Source: Methanobacterium bryantii | Lineage (GTDB): Archaea > Methanobacteriota > Methanobacteria > Methanobacteriales > Methanobacteriaceae | Length of the DNA: 64,000 bases | Reading direction: 5' to 3' | NCBI RefSeq assembly: GCF_002287175.1 | Contig: NZ_LMVM01000041.1 | Coordinates: 1-64,000, forward strand | Part shown: piece after piece, positions 47,467 through 56,845 of the stretch | Layout of the letters: the number at the start of each line of letters is the position of its first letter | How positions within the stretch are numbered: position 1 is the first letter of the stretch | Notes under the pieces: generated by a model | What the model was told of the DNA's origin: nothing | The model's input: the letters and a program-made list of their open reading frames with translations, nothing else | The model's database searches: none | Made by a program: the position numbers and the translations under genes

Positions 47467-48747
47467 TTATACAATTTTTCCACTATTTTCAAAAACTTCT
47501 CCATCTGCCATAACAACATTCCCACGGACTACTGTCATAACAGGCATGCCCTTAACTTTAAATCCATTAAATGGAGAATATTTAGCTTTTGTCTTGAATT
47601 CACCAGGGTTTATTATCCCTTCTTTTTTCATATCAACCACTACAAAGTCTGCATCCATTCCCTCTGCAATTTTTCCTTTATTTTTAAGGTTAAATATTTC
47701 AGCGGGATTCTCGCATAAAAGCCGTTTGATATCTCCAAAAGCCATCTTGTTTTTATTTACTTTAGTTAAAAGTAGAGGTAAAGCTGTTTCAAGGTTGGGA
47801 ATTCCAGATGGGGCTTCCCATACTATTTTTTCTTTTTCAAGGATTGTATGGGGGGCATGATCGGTTCCGATTACGTCTATTTTTTCCAGTTCATTAATCC
47901 CTAAGGCATATTTTTTATCTCGAAGTGGAGGGTTGGTCTTTGCAAGGTTTCCACATTTTTTAAAATAAGATGCATCTAAAAATAGGTGGTGGGGAGTTAT
48001 CTCTGATGTAACCATGCAATTTTCACTTTTTGCTTCTTGAATTATGTCAAGAGACTTTTTAGTGCTTACATGGCAGATATGGATTCTCGAATTCAACTGT
48101 TTTGCCAGGGAAGTGGCTTTTAAAACTGCAATATCTTCTGCAAGCGGCGGACGGGCATCTGTATAAATTTCAGGATCTATACTGCCGCTTGATTTCATTT
48201 TATCAGTGCATTCTTTAACTGTATCCATATCTTCAGCGTGCACTGATATTAGCTGATCTTCAGGTAACCTCTTAATTTCCTTAAAAATTTCTAACAGATG
48301 CTCATCATCAATAAGGTCCATGTATATTTTAAAGGATGCAGGTTTAAGCTCTGCTATTTTTTTAATCTCACGAATATTACCTACGCCTGCATGCAGTCCA
48401 AAATCAACCACACTCTTCTTTCTCGCGATGTTTAATTTCTCAATAAATGCTTTTTCAGTGTTGGTTGGGGGATTAGTATTTGGCATATCCATTACTGTGG
48501 TAAATCCACCGCAGGCTGCTGCGACCGATCCGGTTTTAAAAGTTTCTTTCTCTGGAAATCCAGGGTCTCTAAAATGTACATGTGAGTCAATAAGTCCGGG
48601 TAAAACTATATTTCCTTTGATATCTATTGTTTCCTCGCTTTTTGGAGCTATCTTTGTAATAGATACAATTTTACCCTCTTCAATTCCTATAATACATTCT
48701 TTGTTCTCGGGGACAAGTTTACAGTTTTTAAGACATAAATCAATCAT
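47467..48747 (-). CDS. pyrC: Dihydroorotase
   Basis: This 426-residue zinc amidohydrolase catalyses ring closure of carbamoyl-aspartate in pyrimidine synthesis. The metal motif DSHVHFRDPG (near residue 57), VMDMPNTNPPT, HVSTKKSLD, EITPHHLFLD and GTDHAPH are all present, as in class I dihydroorotases. I chose the ATG at 48747, which follows GAGGTG; four codons upstream an alternative start overlaps that motif. It lies 48 nt upstream of the CooT-like gene and could share its transcript. Confidence 0.93.
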   Translation of the reverse strand: MIDLCLKNCKLVPENKECIIGIEEGKIVSITKIAPKSEETIDIKGNIVLPGLIDSHVHFRDPGFPEKETFKTGSVAAACGGFTTVMDMPNTNPPTNTEKAFIEKLNIARKKSVVDFGLHAGVGNIREIKKIAELKPASFKIYMDLIDDEHLLEIFKEIKRLPEDQLISVHAEDMDTVKECTDKMKSSGSIDPEIYTDARPPLAEDIAVLKATSLAKQLNSRIHICHVSTKKSLDIIQEAKSENCMVTSEITPHHLFLDASYFKKCGNLAKTNPPLRDKKYALGINELEKIDVIGTDHAPHTILEKEKIVWEAPSGIPNLETALPLLLTKVNKNKMAFGDIKRLLCENPAEIFNLKNKGKIAEGMDADFVVVDMKKEGIINPGEFKTKAKYSPFNGFKVKGMPVMTVVRGNVVMADGEVFENSGKIV

Positions 48748-48804
48748 TCTGCACCTCATAAATATGAATGATAATATTTAATTAAGTTAATTCTTCTTTA
48801 ATGA

Positions 48805-51042
48805 TTATAAGTTGAATCTTCCTTTTATCCTTCTATATTTTTCTATTAAATCTTTGATCTGTTCTTCAGCATTTCTTTTAGGACTGTAAGGTAAAGCATC
48901 ACCGTAAAAATTAATTTCTTCACTTTCCAATTTTTCGATATTTTCATAAACTGTTTTTTTCCATAGATCAAGCCATCCATTATCGGGTCTTGAATATTTG
49001 CTAATATCTATCCCTAAATGTTCGTTCCATAGTTCTTGCCGGAATTTTTTTATAGTGTCTCTTTTTGGCTTATCAAAATCAAAAAATAGGGCATTTACCT
49101 CCATATTGAGATAATTTGTTGAACTATCGCGGCTGCCAAATTCTTCGGCACAACTGAGGGAGGAACCATCTAAATTAGACGAGCCTATAGTGGCCCATAT
49201 ATCATCTACAATTGCAACCTTGCTGTGTACATAACAATGTCTCAGTTTGTTTTTTCCATTTTTAAATTCACCTGACCATAATGAGTATATGCCTATTCTA
49301 GGATGATCTAATGCGGATTTTTCTAGATCCATTCCCATTAATTGAAAGCCATAATGTTGCCATGTCCTGTAGCTTGGAACATCAGGAACCTCATTAATTA
49401 CCATAATTAACTGTAATTCTGGGTTATGGTCAAGGGCATTTTTTAAAGCGCTGACAATATATTTATTGGTAAAATATTGATTTTCAAGATAAATAAAGTC
49501 TTCTGCATTAGTAATGGCTCTTCTATACGCCTCAAATACTCCTTTTTCTCCTTTATCATTTATTGTACCTGGAGTAATTGATCTCACAATTTGGAGGGGC
49601 ATATTATTATATTGAAACATTTTATTTTGATATTCTACATTGTTTAGGTTATTTTTGGAAGTGTTTCCTAAATTTAGAGATTCATTTTTAAAAATTTTAT
49701 CTTTACCTTTAAAATGGAGATCTGAAAGATAATTCCAAAGTTCAATGAAAAATTCTTCTATATGTCCTATCGCTTCACCACTTAAATATATTGAAACATC
49801 ATGAACAGGGCCTTCATTTTTTTCACCACGGCGGGGTTCATTAACTAGATGCTGGTTAGTATCCCAGTAAGCTTGACTAAAAGGAGAGCCCAAGATGAAT
49901 GCTTCTTTTCCATCGACAATCAGTACTTTAGCATGCATGGCATAAGGCCCTCTTGCCGGAAATCTCCTGACACTCACATTACTGTCTTTAAAATAGTTAT
50001 GTAGTTCATCATAGTTATCTGGAATAACCATATTTTCATTTATTATAATTTTAACCTCAGCCCCTCTACTTTCGGCATCTAAAAGTTTATCGACAAGGGG
50101 TTTATCCTTTTTATATATGTTTTCATCCTCAAAAAATCGGGGGATGAAATCAGGATAGAATGCAAATTGGGTTAAATAAATATATGATTCTGCATTATCT
50201 ATTGAATCTACTATTTTTTCTAGTGTCTTTTTGTTATCTATTAAAATTTCAAAGCTGTTACTGGAGGTAAATCTGGATGGTGATTTATTTTTTAATGTAA
50301 CAAACCATCCCTCTATCATGCTTTGATTTATTACAATGTCATCAATGTATTTTATGGTACTTTTCACATTTTCATGAACATGGGACCTTAAAATCTCAAA
50401 AACTCCCAGTTTATCTTTAACAATAATTCTTATATCTGGCTCTTTATCTGCAATTTCCTTGTATCTATTTTGGGGATAAAGTATCCTGTAATATCCATTA
50501 TCATCTGTAATTGTGTGCCCTAAAAGATCATCTTCTAAAAAGAAAAGCCCTTTATATTTGTCTGTTATAAACTGTAAAGAGCCACCAAGATCCATATTTG
50601 GAGATATAAATGATTTAACTTTAGATTCCACTAAATGTATGGCATTTAGTTTTATTTTTCCAAAATCAACATCCTCTGCTACAACTGCTAATCCGGCTAT
50701 GGGATTTCCTTCTTCGTCTATAATCCTACCTTTAACACCAATATTGCCATTATTTATTTCTAAATCTTCGAAATCAAGAATATCTGCAACATTTTCTCTT
50801 GATTTAGACATTATAATTTGATTATCTATAAGGATGTCCAGTTTTATATTTATATTATCCTGTAATTCGGGCTCTACATGATAATTAATTTGAAAATCAC
50901 CGTTAATATCAGAAATAGCTGATCCAAGTTCCGTATTTTTTAAAAAAAAATATTTGAAAGCTTTAACTTTTAAATTAGATAAAGGTTTTTTATTTTCATC
51001 AATTAGATGTCCATAAATCTTATTTTCCTGTGTGTTTTCCAT
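48805..51042 (-). CDS. Phospholipase D-like protein with N-terminal beta-sandwich domains
   Basis: This 745-residue protein begins with two transthyretin/carboxypeptidase-regulatory-like repeats (residues 8-85 with YGHLIDENKKPLSNLKVKAF and 95-230 with VKGRIIDEEGNPIAGLAVVAE). A phospholipase D pair follows, with HKD motifs AMHAKVLIVDG (near 375) and YVHSKVAIVDD (near 630). It has no signal peptide or membrane segment. It may act on cardiolipin-type lipids or another phosphodiester. The ATG at 51042 follows GTGAT. The combination of domains is unusual for a cytosolic archaeal enzyme. Confidence 0.85.
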   Translation of the reverse strand: MENTQENKIYGHLIDENKKPLSNLKVKAFKYFFLKNTELGSAISDINGDFQINYHVEPELQDNINIKLDILIDNQIIMSKSRENVADILDFEDLEINNGNIGVKGRIIDEEGNPIAGLAVVAEDVDFGKIKLNAIHLVESKVKSFISPNMDLGGSLQFITDKYKGLFFLEDDLLGHTITDDNGYYRILYPQNRYKEIADKEPDIRIIVKDKLGVFEILRSHVHENVKSTIKYIDDIVINQSMIEGWFVTLKNKSPSRFTSSNSFEILIDNKKTLEKIVDSIDNAESYIYLTQFAFYPDFIPRFFEDENIYKKDKPLVDKLLDAESRGAEVKIIINENMVIPDNYDELHNYFKDSNVSVRRFPARGPYAMHAKVLIVDGKEAFILGSPFSQAYWDTNQHLVNEPRRGEKNEGPVHDVSIYLSGEAIGHIEEFFIELWNYLSDLHFKGKDKIFKNESLNLGNTSKNNLNNVEYQNKMFQYNNMPLQIVRSITPGTINDKGEKGVFEAYRRAITNAEDFIYLENQYFTNKYIVSALKNALDHNPELQLIMVINEVPDVPSYRTWQHYGFQLMGMDLEKSALDHPRIGIYSLWSGEFKNGKNKLRHCYVHSKVAIVDDIWATIGSSNLDGSSLSCAEEFGSRDSSTNYLNMEVNALFFDFDKPKRDTIKKFRQELWNEHLGIDISKYSRPDNGWLDLWKKTVYENIEKLESEEINFYGDALPYSPKRNAEEQIKDLIEKYRRIKGRFNL

Positions 51043-51200
51043 AAATATCACTTATCTTGTTTTAGACGGATTATGGATTCTTTAGCAATGTTTAATTTTA
51101 GTTATACGTATGTTTTGGTTAATAAGTCTCTAATCACTATATATATTAAATTGATCATTGGGAATAATTAATTTATCTAAAAAAAAAGAAAGGTAATATC

Positions 51201-52301
51201 ATGCCTTCAAAACAAGAATTTGTCAGAGATTTTATAGAGCGGGATCGAAAACTCTTATTTGAGGATTGTAAAAAGGATCAGGAATATGCAGAGCATGAAA
51301 ACGAATTTAAAATAATTGCAGACTTTACAGAATATTCTCCACTGCATATGGGTCACAGGCACTGCATGATGGGGGCAAAGGAAAAAGTTGAAGATGGAAT
51401 CTTTGTTGCAGTAGTTCCTGGGCTATTTGAGCGAAGCGGCAGGGGGCTGCCATACATCATGTCACGCCATGCAAGGGCGGATTCTGCGGTGGCTGTTGGG
51501 GCAGATATAGTCATAGAAGGCCCTCCAATGGGTATAATGGGCTCTGGTCAATATTCGTTATGTCTTGCAAAGACTTTTAAAGCATTGGATGCAGATTATA
51601 TTCCTAGGGGTTATAAACCGGTTCAAGGTTTTCAAGAGATACTCCATAGAATCTCGGATGGAAAAGGAGTAGCTCCAAAACCCTACAAAATAATTGATAT
51701 GGATACAAAAGAGGTTTTAATTAAGGGTAAACTTCATGAAGATAATTATGTCATCGTATCTCTTTCAAGGTCCCTTAAAAAGATAAATTTTGATTTCAAA
51801 GATAAATTCATCTTCGTACCGCGTATTGAAGGAGTAAGTGGCACTAAAATTAGAGAAGCTGTTTTAAAAAGAAATTTAAGTTCTGTTGAAGATATGCTGC
51901 CCCCTGAAACTATTGAAGTTTTAAACAGGGAAGTGGCACGTGAAAGGGCTCCCATTCATAACTGTCGAGATGAAGAAGGCATAATTGAACTTGTAAATGA
52001 AGGATCAAGAGAATATTTAAAATCGCTTGCACTTTTAGATGATAAAACTGTAGAAAACCTCATAAAAAACAGGCCGTTTAAAAATATGGCTGATATAGAA
52101 GAATGTGTTTCATGGGGTTTCAGCAGGCACTATAAAAATAGAATTTTGTCATCTATGGAAGCAAGAATAGATAAAAAAACAGTATCCTCATATATTGATA
52201 AGTATCCATCCGTTATCCGCGTGTTAAACTTTAAGGATAAGGACACACTTAAAAATTTTAAAAATAATATACCCACAAGGAGGATAGAAATATGGCAATA
52301 A
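51201..52301 (+). CDS. TmcAL-like nucleotidyltransferase
   Basis: This 366-residue protein resembles TmcAL, the tRNA(Met) cytidine acetate ligase of bacteria. It has the HxGH-type nucleotide-binding motif SPLHMGHRH (near residue 50), the IVIEGPPMGIMGSGQYSL segment, VSGTKIR in place of the SATxIR motif, and a helical C-terminus with HYKNRI and YPSVIRVLNFKDKD that matches the bacterial enzyme. The tRNA target and acetate use in archaea are unproven. Its last 10 nt overlap the FKBP gene. Confidence 0.8.
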   Translation: MPSKQEFVRDFIERDRKLLFEDCKKDQEYAEHENEFKIIADFTEYSPLHMGHRHCMMGAKEKVEDGIFVAVVPGLFERSGRGLPYIMSRHARADSAVAVGADIVIEGPPMGIMGSGQYSLCLAKTFKALDADYIPRGYKPVQGFQEILHRISDGKGVAPKPYKIIDMDTKEVLIKGKLHEDNYVIVSLSRSLKKINFDFKDKFIFVPRIEGVSGTKIREAVLKRNLSSVEDMLPPETIEVLNREVARERAPIHNCRDEEGIIELVNEGSREYLKSLALLDDKTVENLIKNRPFKNMADIEECVSWGFSRHYKNRILSSMEARIDKKTVSSYIDKYPSVIRVLNFKDKDTLKNFKNNIPTRRIEIWQ

Positions 52302-53026
52302 AAGAAGGAGATTTTATAAGGCTTAAATACACTGGAAAAGTTCAGGAAACCGGTGATATATTTGATACAACAAGTGAAGAAGTAGCTGAAGAAGCAGGAC
52401 TTGTCACTGAAAATAAAACTTTTGGTCCAATCCCAATAGCTGTAGGAGTAGGACATGTATTAAAAGGACTTGATAAAGGTTTAGTTGGCATGGAAGTAGG
52501 TGAAGCGAAATCAATTGAAGTACCTCCAGAAGAAGGATTTGGAGTAAGAGACCCAAAATTAACCCAGCTTATACCAATGAGTGAATTCAAAAAACAGAAT
52601 ATCAGACCTCAAAAAGGTATGAACATCACATTAGAAGGGCACAATGGTAAAATAAGGAGCATAAGTGGTGGAAGAGTAACCGTAGACTTCAACCATGAAT
52701 TTGCTGGAAAAACACTGGTATACGATGTGGAAGTTGAAAAAATAATTGAAGACGACACAGAAAAAGTGTACGGAATCATAGAACTCCAGTACCCTAACCC
52801 AAATATAAAACCTGAAGACCATGAAGTAAAAATGGAAGACGGAAAAGTAATGATTTACCTCAATGAAATGGCTAAATTCGACAACCAAATTACCTATGCA
52901 AAATTCAGAATTGCAAGGGATATATGGGACAACATGGGTATAGACAGGGTCGAATTTGTGGATGTATTCGAGAAAAAAGTAAACACTGAAGAAGAAAAAG
53001 AAGAAGAAACTGAAGCAGAAGAATAA
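52292..53026 (+). CDS. FKBP-type peptidyl-prolyl isomerase, long archaeal form
   Basis: This 244-residue cytosolic FKBP isomerase and chaperone has GDFIRLKYTGKVQETGDIFDTT at the start, the IF (insert-in-flap) chaperone domain at about residues 80-135, and VTVDFNHEFAGKTLVYDVEV closing the FKBP core. The extra C-terminal domain (residues 155-235) and acidic tail are usual in long methanogen FKBPs. The ATG at 52292 lies within the end of the preceding gene (ATATGGCAATAA), so the two are coupled. AGGAGG lies upstream. Confidence 0.93.
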   Translation: MAIKEGDFIRLKYTGKVQETGDIFDTTSEEVAEEAGLVTENKTFGPIPIAVGVGHVLKGLDKGLVGMEVGEAKSIEVPPEEGFGVRDPKLTQLIPMSEFKKQNIRPQKGMNITLEGHNGKIRSISGGRVTVDFNHEFAGKTLVYDVEVEKIIEDDTEKVYGIIELQYPNPNIKPEDHEVKMEDGKVMIYLNEMAKFDNQITYAKFRIARDIWDNMGIDRVEFVDVFEKKVNTEEEKEEETEAEE

Positions 53027-53356
53027 TTCAGCTGCTTTAAACTTCATTAACTTCTTTTATTTTTAAGTAAATATTGGGCTTATAAAACCTTTAAAAAGTT
53101 TTTAAGCCAGTATTATCCTTTTATAGAATCTTTATTTTGGACATAATTCATTAAATCATTTTTGTGACCTTTCAAAAATTTCATTAATTTTGGGGGGATG
53201 TTATAAGATTTAATTTTACTTTTTAAACCATAATTAACAGTTTAATTTATAGTTTGATCTTTAGATTCTCTATTTTTGCTATTAAAATCGATAAAGGTAA
53301 ATATTAATTTTTATATAATACTAATTATAAAATTTTTAATAATAGGAGATTTTTTT
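53027..53356. other. AT-rich gap after the FKBP gene
   Basis: GGCTTA-(T)-AAAAC pairs with GTTTTTAAGCC around 53074-53108, a likely terminator of the TmcAL-FKBP transcript. The remainder is AT-rich; TTTTATATAATAC (53309-53321) is the likely promoter of the zinc-finger gene at 53357. No other gene is evident. Confidence 0.5.
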
Positions 53357-53782
53357 ATGGCCAAAAAACTTTTTATAGGTTTAATCGTCATCATAATTTC
53401 AATAGTAGGTGTTTCAGGATACGTTATGTCACAAACCGGTGGAACTACTCCTTCATTAAAGACTAACAACAGTAATTTGATTCCAGCAGCAGCTATGGAA
53501 AATAACAACTATGTATCTTCTCCTAAAAGAGAAATGTGCGATGCATGCGCAGGTACTGGATGGTGCAGGCAGGATATATGCTTGAAATGTAATGGAACGG
53601 GTGTTATAGTTTGTAAAGCATGTAATGGTACTGGCGAATGTAAAAATGGAACTATTTGTCCATACTGCCATGGAACTGGGGAGATTATCTGCCCTGCATG
53701 CCATGGAACTGGTGGAACCCGATGTAAATTCTGCGGCGGTGATGGCTACTACGACCCAGAAAAAGGAGATAAAAAAGCTTAG
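53357..53782 (+). CDS. Membrane-anchored or secreted DnaJ-type zinc-finger protein
   Basis: This 142-residue protein begins with a hydrophobic segment (residues 5-24, FIGLIVIIISIVGVSGYVM) that is a signal peptide or anchor. A Ser/Asn-rich spacer follows, then DnaJ-like CxxCxGxG repeats: CDACAGTG, CLKCNGTG, CKACNGTG, CPYCHGTG, CPACHGTG and CKFCGGDG. Such fingers bind zinc and may hold unfolded or thiol proteins outside the cell. The J-domain is absent. The ATG at 53357 follows AGGAGA. Confidence 0.85.
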   Translation: MAKKLFIGLIVIIISIVGVSGYVMSQTGGTTPSLKTNNSNLIPAAAMENNNYVSSPKREMCDACAGTGWCRQDICLKCNGTGVIVCKACNGTGECKNGTICPYCHGTGEIICPACHGTGGTRCKFCGGDGYYDPEKGDKKA

Positions 53783-53850
53783 AAACTGATTATTTGCAAA
53801 AAAATAGTAGAAAATCTAGTTGGTGTTAGGTAATTGTTCTTAGACTTTAA

Positions 53851-54015
53851 TTAGAGATAATCAGCGATTTTTTTTTTAAATTTTCGAGCGCTTTTTTCCT
53901 TTCTCTCTTTAATTACCTTTTTCCTGTTTAATCTATCCCTAATTTTAATAGAAAGAAGTATGATTACAACCACTGCTGTAAAAAATCCTACTATTAGCGG
54001 TTTTAGATTGATCAT
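53851..54015 (-). CDS. Small single-span membrane protein (54 residues)
   Basis: This short frame encodes a hydrophobic helix (residues 6-23, PLIVGFFTAVVVIILLSI) followed by a very basic tail (RDRLNRKKVIKERKEKSARK). It starts 61 nt after serS on the same strand. TTATAAAT lies about 22 nt upstream of the ATG and no ribosome binding site is seen, so a leaderless start is possible. The positive-inside arrangement makes it credible as a tail-in membrane protein, but no family is recognised. Confidence 0.5.
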   Translation of the reverse strand: MINLKPLIVGFFTAVVVIILLSIKIRDRLNRKKVIKERKEKSARKFKKKIADYL

Positions 54016-54076
54016 TGCTATTTTAAATTTATAATGGATGGATTTTTAAGTAAAAAAAGAAGAAAAAAGATAAAGT

Positions 54077-55627
54077 TTAAGGCCAAGTCAGCAACTTAGG
54101 CACTTTAACTTTTTTAAACCTTCTTCTAACGTCTTCTGGCCAGTTTTCAGGGTCGAAACCTTTCTGTGCAAGGAACCCAAATACAATACGGGTTAAACCA
54201 ATACCTGTACACCCTGTCCATACTCCATGGTTGTGGGTTTCTTTTATTGAAAATCCTTCCACAAAGTGGGTTCCGTGGATATTTGCAGATACGATTGCAA
54301 CTCCTTTCTCTTGACCGGGCACATTAAGTCTCATTTCTTTTTTAGGAATATCTGGGAATTCAATTCCACGGTTTTCTACTTTCCTGCCTTCCAGGTAGAA
54401 CGGATCGTCTCCTACTTCTGTGTACCAGTCAAGTTCCAGATCATCAGCGATCTGGTGGGAAATTTCAACGGTTTGATCCCTTATTTCATTACACTGCTCA
54501 GGTGTTCCAAGCCATACAAGTTCTATACGTTGGAATTCGTGGACTCTATCCAGACCTTTAGCTCCCCCACCTTCCCAACGGTATGTCCAACCGCTCCTGT
54601 CAAAGAATTTAATTGGGAGGTCCTTTTCATCCACAACCTGGTGGCTTAAAAACTCGTAGAACGGCTCACACTGTGCTGGGGCCAGTACATAAGAAGGATC
54701 CTTTAAACCTTCCTTCAGGAGGTCAATTGGGACTTCGCGTTTGATTTCAAGCTCACTGCGGAATTTATCAAATACTAATGGGTCTCTCCTTGGCGCGGAA
54801 CAGTAGTACATCCCTTCAGGAAGACCTTCTAAGTATTTCATTTTCTCCATCACTGGAATTGGAATGAGTTTTGGAAACAGACATTCCTCAAAATCAAGCT
54901 TTTCAATAAGTTTTTCTACAAATATCTCTTCTAATGCATGCTGAAGCGCCACAAGCGGCGGTGCGTAGAACCACTGGCCTTTGCCCGGGAATTTTTTAAC
55001 CCATCCCAGTCTAGCAGCTTCTTCAGTCGGGTCGCCTTCAAAGAAATATTTCTGCATGCAGCTTTTTCCTAAAATTGTACCGGGTTCAACTTTAGTCACC
55101 TGCTTGGTGAGTATATCAGAAGGACCGCATTCTGTTTCAGGAATGGAACTTGCAATAGCGCTTGTCACGTGTTTAATAACTCTATCAATGGTATGGTTTC
55201 TTAAGTCCCCTTCTTCCAGATCTTTAAATTCAAGAACTACTTCGTCATCTTTAACTTCGTAATTGTCCACATAGGGGACGTCTTTCAGATCTACTTTTTC
55301 TTCAGTAGGTATCTCAATTTTATAATAATTCACAATTATTTTTCGCACACCTAAACGGTACTGTTTACCCAAAAGTTGAGTGAGTGGTTTTTTAACACGT
55401 AATAACGCATCATGTGCCCTTCCCCGTCTTCCAGATACCATTTCAACCTTCAAAGTGTTTCCAATTAAATCCCAGCTTACTATCTGGGATGCATCCTGTT
55501 CCTGCTCTTCAGGTACTCCTTTTAAGAATATTTCATTATTAGCGTGGTTTATAAATTCTTCTATATCTTTACGTGCATCTTCTGCATCTTTACTGAATAA
55601 TATTTCTCCTTTAAGAGTGAATTTCAT
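54077..55627 (-). CDS. serS: Seryl-tRNA synthetase, methanogen type
   Basis: This 516-residue enzyme charges tRNA(Ser). It is the rare methanogen-type SerRS: the N-terminal tRNA-binding domain (MKFTLKGEILFSKDAEDARKDIEEF onwards) is unlike the bacterial coiled coil, and the catalytic core holds zinc, with Cys in YCSAPRRD and QCEPFYEF and CTGIGLTRI as the class II motif 3. It follows the Pcc1 gene by 62 nt on the same strand. AGGTGAAATT precedes the ATG. Confidence 0.95.
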   Translation of the reverse strand: MKFTLKGEILFSKDAEDARKDIEEFINHANNEIFLKGVPEEQEQDASQIVSWDLIGNTLKVEMVSGRRGRAHDALLRVKKPLTQLLGKQYRLGVRKIIVNYYKIEIPTEEKVDLKDVPYVDNYEVKDDEVVLEFKDLEEGDLRNHTIDRVIKHVTSAIASSIPETECGPSDILTKQVTKVEPGTILGKSCMQKYFFEGDPTEEAARLGWVKKFPGKGQWFYAPPLVALQHALEEIFVEKLIEKLDFEECLFPKLIPIPVMEKMKYLEGLPEGMYYCSAPRRDPLVFDKFRSELEIKREVPIDLLKEGLKDPSYVLAPAQCEPFYEFLSHQVVDEKDLPIKFFDRSGWTYRWEGGGAKGLDRVHEFQRIELVWLGTPEQCNEIRDQTVEISHQIADDLELDWYTEVGDDPFYLEGRKVENRGIEFPDIPKKEMRLNVPGQEKGVAIVSANIHGTHFVEGFSIKETHNHGVWTGCTGIGLTRIVFGFLAQKGFDPENWPEDVRRRFKKVKVPKLLTWP

Positions 55628-55689
55628 GTAATTTCACCTTTTAAAAACTGTAATTATAAATAAAATATAAATTATGTTTTATTCTTGGA

Positions 55690-55929
55690 TTATTTAATTT
55701 CTTCTTTTGTAAAATCAATCACTTTTTCGGCCATCATCTCGCAAAAAAGAATATCATCTACCGTTGCAAGAGTAGTTCGAAGTGATTCTGAATCTAACTT
55801 ACAAATAAGACTGTTATTTTCAACACATGATTCAATAAAACCCATATTGTCTGGTTTAAGTGATCCTAAAGCTATTTTGGCTTCTTCTTCTGTTTCATAC
55901 GTGAAAATAATTGTAGATTCTATTTGCAT
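55690..55929 (-). CDS. pcc1: KEOPS complex subunit Pcc1
   Basis: This 79-residue protein matches Pcc1, the small dimerising subunit of the KEOPS complex that makes t6A37 in tRNAs. The pattern FTYETEEEAKIALGSLKPDN, then IESCVENNSLICKLDSESLRTTLATVDDILFC, is typical. It lies between the CooC-like gene (15 nt upstream) and serS, so the three are probably co-transcribed, and tRNA functions are grouped. Confidence 0.88.
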   Translation of the reverse strand: MQIESTIIFTYETEEEAKIALGSLKPDNMGFIESCVENNSLICKLDSESLRTTLATVDDILFCEMMAEKVIDFTKEEIK

Positions 55930-55944
55930 GGTTTACCTTCTAAT

Positions 55945-56718
55945 TTAACTTAAAATATTTTCTGCAATTTTGGCTATTGATTTAAAAGCTGCCGAGTCAG
56001 GATACTTGGCAAGTGGGTGCCCTTCCATATCAGCTCTTATAACTTCTTCGTCCCTTGGAATAGTGCCAATAACTTCAAGCCCGAGTTCTTTAATTTTTTG
56101 AGTTGCAAAATTTTCTTCCATTTTATTGGACACTTTATTTATAACACATGCAAGTTTAGGGATACCAATATCGCCGGCGAGTTTTTTAATCCTTGCTGCG
56201 GTTTCAATGGATTTAAGTCCTGGTTCAACAACGATGATCATTAAATCAACTGCTTCGGCAGTTTTTCTACCAAGGTGTTCTATCCCTGCTTCCATGTCAA
56301 GTATAATAAATTCATCTTTTTTAAGAATTAAATTTCTCATGAGTGCTTTAAGGAGTACAGAAGCGGGGCAGATACAGCCTTCGCCCCCCTTGTCAATGGT
56401 GCCCATTACAAGGAGTTTTAAATTGCCTTCACTGTCATAATTTATAGATAAAGACTCTGGAAGGTCGCTTATCTTTGGATTCATTTTAAAAACTTCTCCA
56501 AATGATGATCCGGGTTCTGCACCGGTTCTTTCTTTTATAAGATCCTTCATCTTGGATATGGGGCTAATTGGCTCCATAATTCCAAGACTTGATGCAAGGT
56601 TCATGTCTGGATCTGCATCTATAGCGAATACTTTATAACGTTGTGACAATATACATGCTAATGTACCAGAAAGGGTTGTTTTACCGACCCCTCCTTTTCC
56701 AGTTATTGCAATTTTCAT
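55945..56718 (-). CDS. CooC-like nickel maturation ATPase
   Basis: This 257-residue MinD-family ATPase resembles CooC, which inserts nickel into CO dehydrogenase. It has the P-loop TGKGGVGKTT (residues 6-15), AIDADPDMNLASSLG, the CxC motif GCICPAS used to bind nickel at the dimer interface, and the ILDMEAGIEHLGR Walker B region. AGGTGAAATT precedes the ATG. It is divergent from rpl10e. A CODH/acetyl-CoA synthase gene is not in this window. Confidence 0.85.
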   Translation of the reverse strand: MKIAITGKGGVGKTTLSGTLACILSQRYKVFAIDADPDMNLASSLGIMEPISPISKMKDLIKERTGAEPGSSFGEVFKMNPKISDLPESLSINYDSEGNLKLLVMGTIDKGGEGCICPASVLLKALMRNLILKKDEFIILDMEAGIEHLGRKTAEAVDLMIIVVEPGLKSIETAARIKKLAGDIGIPKLACVINKVSNKMEENFATQKIKELGLEVIGTIPRDEEVIRADMEGHPLAKYPDSAAFKSIAKIAENILS

Positions 56719-56845
56719 ATAATTTCACCTATATACATGACCGTATATCAGAGGTAACTACTATTTCTTTATGTGATCATTGTATATATAGGATGGAAGA
56801 TTTATTAAGTTATAGACCTAAGAAAGTTATAGAGGAGGATTATTA

